64,000 bases of DNA. Origin: Rhodopseudomonas palustris. Its GTDB lineage: Bacteria > Pseudomonadota > Alphaproteobacteria > Rhizobiales > Xanthobacteraceae. Below are positions 46,558 to 54,692 of the stretch, piece after piece. A program made the translations under genes and the position numbers. The DNA lies in the NCBI RefSeq assembly GCF_007005445.1, contig NZ_CP041387.1, positions 4,913,501 to 4,977,500 on the forward strand. The letters are read 5' to 3'. The notes below the pieces were generated by a model. It saw nothing but the letters and a program-made list of their open reading frames with translations, was not told the DNA's origin and searched no databases. How positions within the stretch are numbered: position 1 is the stretch's first letter; each line of letters starts with the position of its first letter.

Positions 46558-47933
46558 GGCACAGCTCGCTGCGGCTGCGGCTGATCGCCGGCGGTGCCGC
46601 GGCGATCCTGATCGCGCTCAGCGTCGCCGGCTTGGCGCTGACATTCCTGTTCGAGCGCCACGTCACCCGCACCATCGCGGACGATCTGGAAGTGTCGCTG
46701 AAGCAATTGATCGCCGGTGTCGAGGCCGGGCCCGACGGCCGGCTTGCGGTGGTGCAACCGCCGACCGATCCGCGGTTTTCCGAACCGCTGTCGGGGCTGT
46801 ACTGGCAGGTCGGCGACGACGGCGATCAGCTCGTGCGCTCGCGCTCGCTATGGGACGACCGGCTGACGGTGCCGATCGATCAGCCCGGGCCCGCCGAGGT
46901 GCATCATCACGACATCGCCGGGCCGTTCGGGGCCCGGCTGTCGATCGTCGAACGACGGGTTCTGCTCACTGTTGCCGGCAAGAGCGTTCCGATTCGCGCC
47001 GCCGTGGCGGTCGACCTGACGCGGGTCGAGGCAGCCGGTCAGGCTTTCGCACGGGATCTGGTGGTCGCGCTTGGACTCCTCGGGGTGGTCCTCGCTGTCG
47101 CGACTTCCGTGCAGGTGATGCTGGGGCTGCGGCCTCTCGTGGCCTTGCGCCGTGACGTCGCTGCGATCCGCTCCGGCCGCAGCCGCCGTCTGCCAGAGGC
47201 GGTGCCGGACGAGGTGAGGCCGCTGGTGGAGGAGGTCAACGCGCTGCTGGACGCGCAGGCGCGCGAGATCGAACGCTCCCGCGACCGCGCCGCCGATCTG
47301 GCCCACGGCCTGAAGACGCCGCTCGCGGCGCTCGCCGGCGATGCGGCGCGGCTGCGCGAGCGCGGCGAGGACAAGCTCGCCCGCGACATCGAGGCGGTCG
47401 GCGCGGCGATGAGCCGGCACGTCGACCGCGAGCTGGCGCGGGCCAGGCTGCGCGGCGCCGCCCGGCGCGGCGAAAGCGTCGCGGTGGAACTGCTGCCGTT
47501 GGTAAGATCGCTGGTGACGATCCAGTCGCGCACGCCCGCGGGCCGTTCGATCGCCTACGGAATCGAGGTCGCCGACTATGTGGCGGTGCCGATCGAGCGC
47601 ACCGACCTCGCCGAGGTGCTCGGCAATCTGCTCGACAATGCCACTCGCCACGGCAAGTCGCTGGTTCGGATCGGTACCGCCTGCGATGCCGACGAGTTCT
47701 GCATCGTGATCGAGGACGATGGCGAGGGCTTGGATGAAGCGGCGCGCACCGAGGTGCTGTCGCGCGGCATCCGGCTCGACCAGCGCGGCGAGGGCGCAGG
47801 GCTGGGGCTGGCGATCGTCCAGGACGTGCTCGACGCCTATGGCTGGAGCCTGCGGCTGTCGCGTTCCGAGCTTGGCGGCCTCAAGGCCTGTTGCTGCGCC
47901 GCGGTGGCCTCGGCCGGGCCGGGCCGGTTCTGA
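46554..47933 (+). CDS. Membrane sensor histidine kinase
   Basis: This 459-residue kinase partners the upstream regulator. It has two membrane helices (about 7-30 and 165-185) around a periplasmic sensor of about 135 residues, then a HAMP region. The H box is [13 protein letters not shown] (His251), followed by NLLDNATRH and EDDGEGL in the ATPase domain and [15 protein letters not shown]. The His-Gly-Leu-Lys variant of the H box is typical of PhoQ/FeuQ-like kinases. The C-terminus is Cys-rich ([11 protein letters not shown]). Confidence 0.93.
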   Translation: MRHSSLRLRLIAGGAAAILIALSVAGLALTFLFERHVTRTIADDLEVSLKQLIAGVEAGPDGRLAVVQPPTDPRFSEPLSGLYWQVGDDGDQLVRSRSLWDDRLTVPIDQPGPAEVHHHDIAGPFGARLSIVERRVLLTVAGKSVPIRAAVAVDLTRVEAAGQAFARDLVVALGLLGVVLAVATSVQVMLGLRPLVALRRDVAAIRSGRSRRLPEAVPDEVRPLVEEVNALLDAQAREIERSRDRAADLAHGLKTPLAALAGDAARLRERGEDKLARDIEAVGAAMSRHVDRELARARLRGAARRGESVAVELLPLVRSLVTIQSRTPAGRSIAYGIEVADYVAVPIERTDLAEVLGNLLDNATRHGKSLVRIGTACDADEFCIVIEDDGEGLDEAARTEVLSRGIRLDQRGEGAGLGLAIVQDVLDAYGWSLRLSRSELGGLKACCCAAVASAGPGRF

Positions 47934-48021
47934 ACCGGCGCCGCCACCTTGCCATCGCCCGGCCGCGCGCTATATCCCGGCTTTCCCTCACATTCCTTCT
48001 GCAGGACCAGCGACATTCGCC

Positions 48022-49908
48022 ATGACCATGACTGATACCGCCAGCGAGACGAAGCCGTTCCAGGCCGAAGTTGCCGAGCTTTTGAACCTGATGGTGCACT
48101 CGGTCTATTCAGAGACCGATATCTTCCTGCGCGAGCTGATCTCCAACGCCTCCGACGCGCTCGACAAGCTGCGCTACGAGTCGATCGCAAAGCCCGAGCT
48201 GATGGAGAAGGGCGGCGAACCGAACATCCGGATCATTCCGAAGAAGGCGCCCGACACCCTGACGATCGTCGACAACGGCATCGGCATGGATCGCCAGGAG
48301 CTGATCGACAACCTCGGCACCATCGCCAAGTCCGGCACCAAATCGTTCATTTCCAAGCTCACCGAATCCAAGGACAGCGCCGGCCTGATCGGCCAGTTCG
48401 GCGTCGGCTTCTATGCCGCCTTCATGGTGGCGGACAAGATCACCGTCACCAGCCGCCGCGCCGGATCGGACGACGTCTGGACTTGGACGTCCGCGGGCGG
48501 CGCCGGGTTCGAGATCGGCCGGGCCTCCGACGAGGATGCGGCGCGGATCGAGCGCGGCACCGAGATCGTGCTGCATCTGAAGCCCGACGCCTCGAAATAT
48601 CTCGAAGACTGGCAGATCGAGCGGATCGTCACCGAATACTCCGACAACATCCAGTTCCCGATTCTGTTGGTGCCGGAGGAAGGCGAGCCGCGCCAGATCA
48701 ATTCGGCCAGCGCGCTTTGGCAGCGCTCGAAGTCGGAGCTGAGCGAGGACGATTACAAGCAGGCCTACAAGCAGATCGCGGGCGCGTTCGACGAGCCGGC
48801 GATGACGCTGCATTATCGCGCCGAGGGCCGGCAGTCCTATGCGGTGCTGCTATTCGCGCCGTCGACCAAGCCGTTCGACCTGTTCGAGCCGGAGCGCAAG
48901 GGCAGGATCAAGCTCTACGTCCGCCGCGTCTTCATCACCTCGGAAGCCGAGATGCTGCCGCCCTATCTGCGCTTCCTGCGCGGGGTGATCGATTCGGAGG
49001 ATCTGCCGCTCAATCTGTCGCGCGAGATGCTGCAGAAGAATCCGCAGCTCGCGCAGATCCGCAGTGCGGTGACCGGCAAGGTGATCGGCGAGCTGGAAAG
49101 CCTCGCCGACAAGAAGCCGGAGGACTTCGCCAAGATCTGGGACGCGTTCGGGCCGGTGCTGAAGGAAGGCCTGTACGAGGACTTCGAGCGCCGCGAGAAG
49201 CTGCTGTCGCTGGCCCGCTTCACCACCACGGCCGGCGAGAAGCGGTCGCTGAAGCAGTATGTCGAGGCGATGAAGGAGAACCAGACCGAGATCTATTATC
49301 TGGTCGGCGACTCGCTCGAGCGGTTGAAATCCAACCCGAAGCTGGAATCCGCCGCGGCGCGGGGCGTCGAAGTGCTGCTGCTGACCGATCCGGTCGATGC
49401 GTTCTGGACCTCGGCGCAGCTCGATTTCGGCGGCAAGCCGCTGAAGTCGCTGAGCCAGGGCGACGTCAATTTCGATCTGATTCCGAAGCTCGATCAGGAC
49501 CAGGACAAGGACGGCAGCGACGACACCAAGGCCGACGAGGCGACCGTGATCGCGGTGATCAAGGACGCGCTCGGCGATCGCGTCTCCGACGTCAAGGCGT
49601 CGCAGCGGCTGACGTCCAGCGCCTCCTGTCTGGTCGCGGGCGGCATGGGGCCGGACCGCGAACTCGAGAAGATGCTGGCGCGCGCCAACAAGGGCGCCGC
49701 CACCAAGCCGGTGCTCGAAATCAATCTGAAGCATCCGCTGGTTGCGGCGCTCGGTAGGGCCAAGGACGACAAGGCCGAAGCGGCCGATCTGTCGTTCCTG
49801 CTGCTGGAGCAGGCGCAGATTCTCGACGGTGAACTGCCCGAAGACCCCGCCGCCTTCGCCGGCCGGCTCAACCGGCTGGTGCTGCGCGGCGTGGTTGCGC
49901 ATGGTTAG
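48022..49908 (+). CDS. htpG: Molecular chaperone HtpG (Hsp90)
   Basis: This 628-residue cytosolic ATP-dependent chaperone has the GHKL ATP site ([59 protein letters not shown]). The middle domain has the conserved [38 protein letters not shown]. The C-terminal dimerisation domain is complete. The ATG at 48022 gives the typical length (E. coli HtpG has 624). It is followed by a hairpin and T-tract, so it is probably transcribed alone. Confidence 0.97.
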   Translation: MTMTDTASETKPFQAEVAELLNLMVHSVYSETDIFLRELISNASDALDKLRYESIAKPELMEKGGEPNIRIIPKKAPDTLTIVDNGIGMDRQELIDNLGTIAKSGTKSFISKLTESKDSAGLIGQFGVGFYAAFMVADKITVTSRRAGSDDVWTWTSAGGAGFEIGRASDEDAARIERGTEIVLHLKPDASKYLEDWQIERIVTEYSDNIQFPILLVPEEGEPRQINSASALWQRSKSELSEDDYKQAYKQIAGAFDEPAMTLHYRAEGRQSYAVLLFAPSTKPFDLFEPERKGRIKLYVRRVFITSEAEMLPPYLRFLRGVIDSEDLPLNLSREMLQKNPQLAQIRSAVTGKVIGELESLADKKPEDFAKIWDAFGPVLKEGLYEDFERREKLLSLARFTTTAGEKRSLKQYVEAMKENQTEIYYLVGDSLERLKSNPKLESAAARGVEVLLLTDPVDAFWTSAQLDFGGKPLKSLSQGDVNFDLIPKLDQDQDKDGSDDTKADEATVIAVIKDALGDRVSDVKASQRLTSSASCLVAGGMGPDRELEKMLARANKGAATKPVLEINLKHPLVAALGRAKDDKAEAADLSFLLLEQAQILDGELPEDPAAFAGRLNRLVLRGVVAHG

Positions 49909-49941
49909 CGGCTAGCTAACAAACACGGTTACCGTTTTTTT
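49903..49941 (+). terminator. Probable terminator of htpG
   Basis: GTTAGC-GGCTA-GCTAAC overlaps the htpG stop region. A second short hairpin, ACGG-TTA-CCGT, is directly followed by seven Ts (49935-49941). The stems are short, so efficiency is uncertain. Confidence 0.55.
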
Positions 49942-49995
49942 AATCCATGGCGCGCATTCTGCTCGGCATCGTTGTGCCGAGCAGAGTGTGATGCC

Positions 49996-51681
49996 ATGAG
50001 ACGAATCCTTGTTACCGCAGCCGCGCTTGCGACGGTGATCTCGCCGGCCGCAGCGGCCGACATGCCGGGCTTTCCTCCGCTCATGCCTGCTGCGCCGGTC
50101 CAGTGGAACTGGACCGGGCTGTATTGGGGCGTCCATGTCGGCGGCAGCTTCGGCTCGTCGAGCTTCAGCGATCCCGCCGGCCCCGGTCTGTACGGCGGCA
50201 ACGTCCGCAGCCCGGCGGCACTCGCCGGCATCCAGGTCGGTTACAATTACCAGCCGAACGCGAATTGGCTGATCGGCGTCGAGGCCGATCTCAGCTCGAT
50301 GAACGCCAAGGGCACCGACACCTGCATGGCGTCGTCGGGGTTGTTCATTTCGTCCAATTGTCGCGTCCGTCAGGATGCGCTGGCGACGCTGACCGGTCGT
50401 GCCGGCCTGGTCACCGGCCGCGGCGGCCGGACGCTGCTCTATGCCAAAGCCGGCGCCGCCTTCCTCAGCGAGCGGCTCGATATTACCGTCGGCTATCCGC
50501 TCGGTCATTCGACCGATGCGGATAACGGCCGCTGGGGCTGGACCGTCGGCGCCGGCATCGAACGGGCGCTGGCGCCGGCCTGGTCGGTGAAGCTCGAATA
50601 CGGCTACGCCGATTTCGGCAGCCGCGACATGGCGACGCCATCGAGCTTCCGGCTGGTGCCGGGCGTCGGCTATTTCCCCACCCCGCAGGGCACCAGCAAG
50701 GTCGAGCAGGACCTGCACGCCGTGAAGGTCGGTCTCAATCTCAAATTCGGCGGCGATGTCGACGCGCGATTCGACGACTATCATCTGCGCGGCAGCCAGG
50801 CCGGGGTCGATGTCGTCGAGCGCGGCGCGGTCGAGGTCGGCGGCCGGGTCTGGTACAGTTCGGGACGCTTCCAGAAGGATCTCGGCGCGACGGTCGATCA
50901 GGGCGCTCAGAACTTCCTGATCTCGCGGCTGACCTATCAAAGCACCGCCGCATCGGGCGAAGCCTTCGGCCGGGTCGATGGTCCCTACGACACGTTCCTC
51001 AAGGGCTTCGCCGGCGGCGGCACCCTGCTGAGCGGGCACATGAACGACGAGGACTGGATCGCCACCGACGGCATCCCCTACTCGAACACGTTGTCGGACC
51101 CGGTCAAGGGTAGCATCGCCTATGCGACGCTCGATGTCGGCTACGATCTGCTGCGCGGGCCGGGGTACAAGTTCGGCGGCTTCGTCGGCTACAATTATTA
51201 TCGCGAGAACAAGTCGGCCTATGGCTGCGTTCAGACGGCGGGCGCCACGTCGCTGATCTGCGCGCAGCCGATTTCGAACAGCGTTCTCGCCATGACCGAA
51301 AACAACACCTGGCATTCGCTGCGGGTCGGATTCAACGGCGAACTCGGACTAGGCCGCGGGCTGAAGCTCTCCGCCGACGCCGCCTATCTGCCCTATCTGA
51401 AGATGTTCGGAACCGACAACCACGTGCTGCGTACCGATGTCACCGATACGGTTTCGCCGGAGCGGGGAACCGGGCAGGGCGTGCAGCTCGAGGCGATCCT
51501 GTCGTATCAGGTCACGAATGCGTTCAGCGTCGGCGCCGGCGCGCGGTATTGGGCGATGTGGGCGACCACTAACGCTTACACCAACATCTTCGGCACCGAG
51601 TGTCCGTGCCAGACGCTGCCGACGCGCACCGAACGATACGGAACTTTCCTGCAGGCGGCCTACAAATTCGACGGCCTCTAA
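49996..51681 (+). CDS. Outer-membrane protein: Opa/OmpA-like barrel fused to an omptin-like barrel
   Basis: This 561-residue protein has a signal peptide (about 1-19, ending SPAAAAD). Its first half (about 30-255) matches the rhizobial Omp25-type eight-stranded barrel: NWTGLYWGVHVGGSFG, GIQVGYNYQPNANWLIGVEADL, and WSVKLEYGYADFG ending VKVGLNLKF. The second half (about 275-561) has the spacing of an omptin protease barrel: Asp351-x-Asp353-Trp354 (GHMNDEDW) and Asp474-x-His476 (GTDNH). In OmpT these are Asp83/Asp85 and Asp210/His212. The protein ends in Phe-Asp-Gly-Leu. The function could be surface proteolysis. The ATG at 49996 is preferred. Confidence 0.85.
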   Translation: MRRILVTAAALATVISPAAAADMPGFPPLMPAAPVQWNWTGLYWGVHVGGSFGSSSFSDPAGPGLYGGNVRSPAALAGIQVGYNYQPNANWLIGVEADLSSMNAKGTDTCMASSGLFISSNCRVRQDALATLTGRAGLVTGRGGRTLLYAKAGAAFLSERLDITVGYPLGHSTDADNGRWGWTVGAGIERALAPAWSVKLEYGYADFGSRDMATPSSFRLVPGVGYFPTPQGTSKVEQDLHAVKVGLNLKFGGDVDARFDDYHLRGSQAGVDVVERGAVEVGGRVWYSSGRFQKDLGATVDQGAQNFLISRLTYQSTAASGEAFGRVDGPYDTFLKGFAGGGTLLSGHMNDEDWIATDGIPYSNTLSDPVKGSIAYATLDVGYDLLRGPGYKFGGFVGYNYYRENKSAYGCVQTAGATSLICAQPISNSVLAMTENNTWHSLRVGFNGELGLGRGLKLSADAAYLPYLKMFGTDNHVLRTDVTDTVSPERGTGQGVQLEAILSYQVTNAFSVGAGARYWAMWATTNAYTNIFGTECPCQTLPTRTERYGTFLQAAYKFDGL

Positions 51682-51688
51682 CGGCTGT

Positions 51689-51723
51689 CGCTGCTGCACA
51701 ATCCGCTGGGCAGCGGCATTTTT
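51689..51723 (+). terminator. Probable terminator after the barrel-fusion gene
   Basis: CGCTGC (51689-51694) pairs with GCAGCG (51710-51715), and five Ts follow at 51719-51723. It lies directly after the stop codon at 51681 and before the binding-protein gene. Confidence 0.5.
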
Positions 51724-51766
51724 CCTAACTAAGCTGCGCGCCAACCAAAACACTGGGAGGCACGCC

Positions 51767-52960
51767 ATGAAACTCAAACTTCTTTCCGCCGCGCTCGCGG
51801 CCACGGCCCTCGTTGCCGTCACGCCGGCCTCGGCGCAGGGCGTCAAGATCGGCATCCTCAACGACCAGTCGGGCGTCTATGCCGACTACGGCGGCAAGTG
51901 GTCGCTTGAAGCCGCCAAGATGGCGGTCGAGGATTTCGGTGGCGAGGTGCTGGGGCAAAAGATCGAGATCATCTCCGCCGATCATCAGAACAAGCCCGAC
52001 AACGCGGTTGCGATCGCGCGCAAATGGTACGACGTCGACGGCGTCGACATGATCACGGAGCTCACCACCTCGTCGGTAGCGCTGGCGATCCAGGATCTGT
52101 CGAAGGAAAAGAAGAAGATCGACATCGTGGTCGGCGCCGCGACCTCGCGGATCACCGGCGATGCCTGCCAGCCTTACGGGTTCCACTGGGCGTTCGACAC
52201 CCATGCACTCGCGGTCGGCACCGGCGGCGCGCTGGTCAAGGCCGGCGGCGATAGCTGGTTCTTCCTCACCGCGGACTACGCGTTCGGCTATGCGCTGGAG
52301 AAGGACACCAGCGAGATCGTTCTCGCCAGCGGCGGCAAGGTGCTCGGCTCGGTCCGGCATCCGCTGAATTCCTCTGACTTCTCCTCGTTCCTGCTGCAGG
52401 CGCAAGCGTCCAAAGCCAAGGTCGTCGGTCTCGCCAATGCCGGCCTCGACACCGCCAACTCGATCAAGCAGGCCGCTGAATTCGGCATCGTCGCAGGCGG
52501 CCAGAAGCTGGCGGGCCTGTTGATGACGATCGCCGAAGTGAACGGTCTCGGCCTCAAGGCGGCGCAGGGGCTGGTGCTGACCGAAGCCTATTACTGGGAT
52601 CGCGACGACAAATCGCGGCAGTTCGCCGAGCGGTTCTTCAAACGGACCAACCGGATGCCCAGCATGATTCAGGCCGGCACCTATTCGGCGACGCTGTCCT
52701 ATCTGAAAGCCGTCAAGGCTGCCGGCACCAAGGACACCGACGCGGTGGCCAAGAAGCTGAAGGAACTGCCGGTCGACGACGCGTTCGCGTCCGGCAAGGT
52801 GCTGGCCAACGGCCGCTTCGTCCACGACATGTATCTGTTCGAGGTCAAGAAGCCGGAAGAGTCGAAGAAGCCGTGGGACTACTACAAGCTGCTCGCCACC
52901 GTGCCGGGCGACAAGGCGTTCCCGACTGCGGCGGAAAGCGGCTGCCCGCTCACCAAGTGA
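51767..52960 (+). CDS. Branched-chain-amino-acid-type ABC substrate-binding protein
   Basis: This 397-residue periplasmic protein has a signal peptide (MKLKLLSAALAATALVAVTPASAQ) and the Leu/Ile/Val-binding (type I) fold: VKIGILNDQSGVYADYGGKWSLEAAKMAVEDFGG, FLTADYAFGYALEKDTSEIV and the later AYYWDRDDKSRQFAERF. TGGGAGG precedes the ATG. No permease or ATPase gene is next to it, so it must pair with a transporter elsewhere. In this organism group many such proteins bind aromatic or short organic acids rather than amino acids. The ligand is unknown. Confidence 0.9.
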   Translation: MKLKLLSAALAATALVAVTPASAQGVKIGILNDQSGVYADYGGKWSLEAAKMAVEDFGGEVLGQKIEIISADHQNKPDNAVAIARKWYDVDGVDMITELTTSSVALAIQDLSKEKKKIDIVVGAATSRITGDACQPYGFHWAFDTHALAVGTGGALVKAGGDSWFFLTADYAFGYALEKDTSEIVLASGGKVLGSVRHPLNSSDFSSFLLQAQASKAKVVGLANAGLDTANSIKQAAEFGIVAGGQKLAGLLMTIAEVNGLGLKAAQGLVLTEAYYWDRDDKSRQFAERFFKRTNRMPSMIQAGTYSATLSYLKAVKAAGTKDTDAVAKKLKELPVDDAFASGKVLANGRFVHDMYLFEVKKPEESKKPWDYYKLLATVPGDKAFPTAAESGCPLTK

Positions 52961-53002
52961 GCGCTTGTCGAGCCTTTGTAGTGAGAGCCGGTGCCGAGCG
53001 CT

Positions 53003-53138
53003 GCGCAACCTCTCCCGCTTGCGGGAGAGGTTGGATCGCGTAGCGATCCGATGAGTGCACTCCTCTCTGCGGATCGCTGAGTCACTGCCTGGGGCGCCCT
53101 CACCCCAACCCTCTCCCGCAAGCGGGAGAGGGAGCTCG
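53003..53138. repeat. Pair of CCCTCTCCCGC hairpins (common rhizobial repeat)
   Basis: CCTCTCCCGCTTGCGGGAGAGG (53009-53030) and CCCTCTCCCGCAAGCGGGAGAGGG (53109-53132) are two near-identical perfect hairpins about 100 bases apart. Between them GGATCGCGTAGCGATCC and related small palindromes occur. It lies between convergent genes and could end transcription from both sides. Confidence 0.85.
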
Positions 53139-53149
53139 CTATGCTCGGA

Positions 53150-53542
53150 TCAAGCCCCCAACATCTGGTGCACCACGCCGTACACCGAGCCGCCCCACAG
53201 GAAGGCGGTCGCCACCATCTGCACGGCGAAGCCGAGGCCGCGCTTTTCGGGGGCTTCGGCATAGCCCAGCATGTAGAGGATCCGTCCGATGATCCACACC
53301 GCGCCCGCCACGGCCGCGATCGCGTCGCTGAGATAGTAGGCGAACAGCCACAGCGACGGCAGGAAGATCGGCATCCATTCCAACGTATTGGCCTGTATTC
53401 GGAATACCCGCTCGAATTCGGGGTGTCCGGTGATTGCCGGCGCTTTGACGCCGTACAGCATCCGCGCCCGCGCGACCTGCAACGAGGTGTAGAAATAGAA
53501 CATCAACGCCAGAAGGGTGGCGATCGTGGTGTAATGAAACAT
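53150..53542 (-). CDS. MAPEG family membrane protein
   Basis: This 130-residue protein has four hydrophobic helices, at about residues 3-20, 58-75, 76-93 and 105-127. It has the MAPEG pattern FERVFRIQANTLEWMPIFLPSLWLFA (the conserved E-R-x-x-x-x-x-N-x-x-E of the glutathione-site region), then GRILYMLGYAEAPEKRGLGF. MAPEG proteins are trimers that act on glutathione and lipids, but bacterial members are mostly uncharacterised. The ATG follows GGGAG. It stands alone. Confidence 0.9.
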   Translation of the reverse strand: MFHYTTIATLLALMFYFYTSLQVARARMLYGVKAPAITGHPEFERVFRIQANTLEWMPIFLPSLWLFAYYLSDAIAAVAGAVWIIGRILYMLGYAEAPEKRGLGFAVQMVATAFLWGGSVYGVVHQMLGA

Positions 53543-53606
53543 CCAAGGGCTCCCGCTAGGTTCGTTCTCGCCCGGCTGATGGCCGCCGGTTGTGCGCAGC
53601 TTGAAC

Positions 53607-54692
53607 TCAATACCCTGTCATCTCAAGATACCCGACACCGCTCCTGTTACCGTTGAAGGTGATCGGCCCTTCCCAGTACGGGAAGCTGGTGCCCATCCAG
53701 CTCGTCGGGTTGAGCGGCGTCGTCTCGATCGCGAGATCATGTCCGGCGACCGCCACCCGCCAGCGTGTCGGCAGCTTGCGTTCGCCGATCGTGGTGTAGC
53801 CGAGCGGTTCGAGCGTGATCTGATCCGGCGACAGCGGCACCGAGCGGCCGTCGGTGCCGATCCAGTTGCCGGCGAAGTAATTGCTGCCGTCGCGCTGCCG
53901 CAGCCGGAACAGCATCACCTTGTCGCCGGAGGACAGGTGCAGCGAAAACCAGTCCCAGCCGGTCTGGTCGGAGGCGAGCGGCTGGCTCGACCATTCGCGG
54001 TCCATCCAGGCCACGCCTTCGACCACAATGGCGCGGCCATCGAGAGTGAGCGTGCCGGACGCGGTGAAATACGGCTGGCTGTAGTAGTAGGAGGCCTGGC
54101 CGCGTTCGGACTTGCGCGAGTAGCCGTTGTCGCCCTGCAGCACCAGCGGCCTGTCGGCGCTCAGCTTCAGTGCGTAGCTGAAATCGGCCGCGCTGGCGGT
54201 GACCGAGAGCGGCGACAATGTCTCGGCCTGCATCGATTCGGTCGCCTGCATCGCCCAGTCGTCGATCACGGCCCCAAACGGCGCCGCCTCGACTTCCGCA
54301 ACGCCGACGCCGCCCCGCGAAAATTTCTCGGCGAAGCGATGCATTCCGGCGCCGGTGACGCCGGCATGTGCCATCCAGCTCTGCTGATTGGCCCAGCCGC
54401 CGCGTTGCGGGCCCGGCGTCATCGCCTGACGGAACAGCGTCCACTGCGCCCCATAGGCGTTGCCTGATGCATCTCTCAGGTTGGCCGTGAGGTACCACCA
54501 TTCGATCCGGAACTCCGGATGCGGGCCGTGATCGTCGGGAAACACCAGCTTGCGACCGCGCACCACCGGCGCGAACTCGCCGGCGTCGCTGCCGAGGCCG
54601 GCGAAACCCTGGGCCGCAGCTCGCGGCGACGCGACGGCCGCGGCGAGCAGGGAGACGGCGAAGCTGCGGCGGCTGATGCGGTCAGCGCTCAT
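53607..54692 (-). CDS. AttH/carotenoid hydratase-like lipocalin-fold protein with a Tat signal
   Basis: This 361-residue protein has a twin-arginine signal (SRRSFAVSLLAAAVASPRAAAQ). The lipocalin-like domain follows, with the family segments PDDHGPHPEFRIEWWYLTANL and WMDREWSSQPLASDQTGWDWFSLHL. The Trp-rich EWWY and REWSS motifs mark the AttH/CrtC group. It is exported folded to the periplasm. Its ATG overlaps the upstream permease stop by 11 bases. With the two ABC genes it forms an AttE-AttFG-AttH-like operon, which in Agrobacterium and Vibrio is linked with lipid or surface export; the substrate is unknown. Confidence 0.88.
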   Translation of the reverse strand: MSADRISRRSFAVSLLAAAVASPRAAAQGFAGLGSDAGEFAPVVRGRKLVFPDDHGPHPEFRIEWWYLTANLRDASGNAYGAQWTLFRQAMTPGPQRGGWANQQSWMAHAGVTGAGMHRFAEKFSRGGVGVAEVEAAPFGAVIDDWAMQATESMQAETLSPLSVTASAADFSYALKLSADRPLVLQGDNGYSRKSERGQASYYYSQPYFTASGTLTLDGRAIVVEGVAWMDREWSSQPLASDQTGWDWFSLHLSSGDKVMLFRLRQRDGSNYFAGNWIGTDGRSVPLSPDQITLEPLGYTTIGERKLPTRWRVAVAGHDLAIETTPLNPTSWMGTSFPYWEGPITFNGNRSGVGYLEMTGY

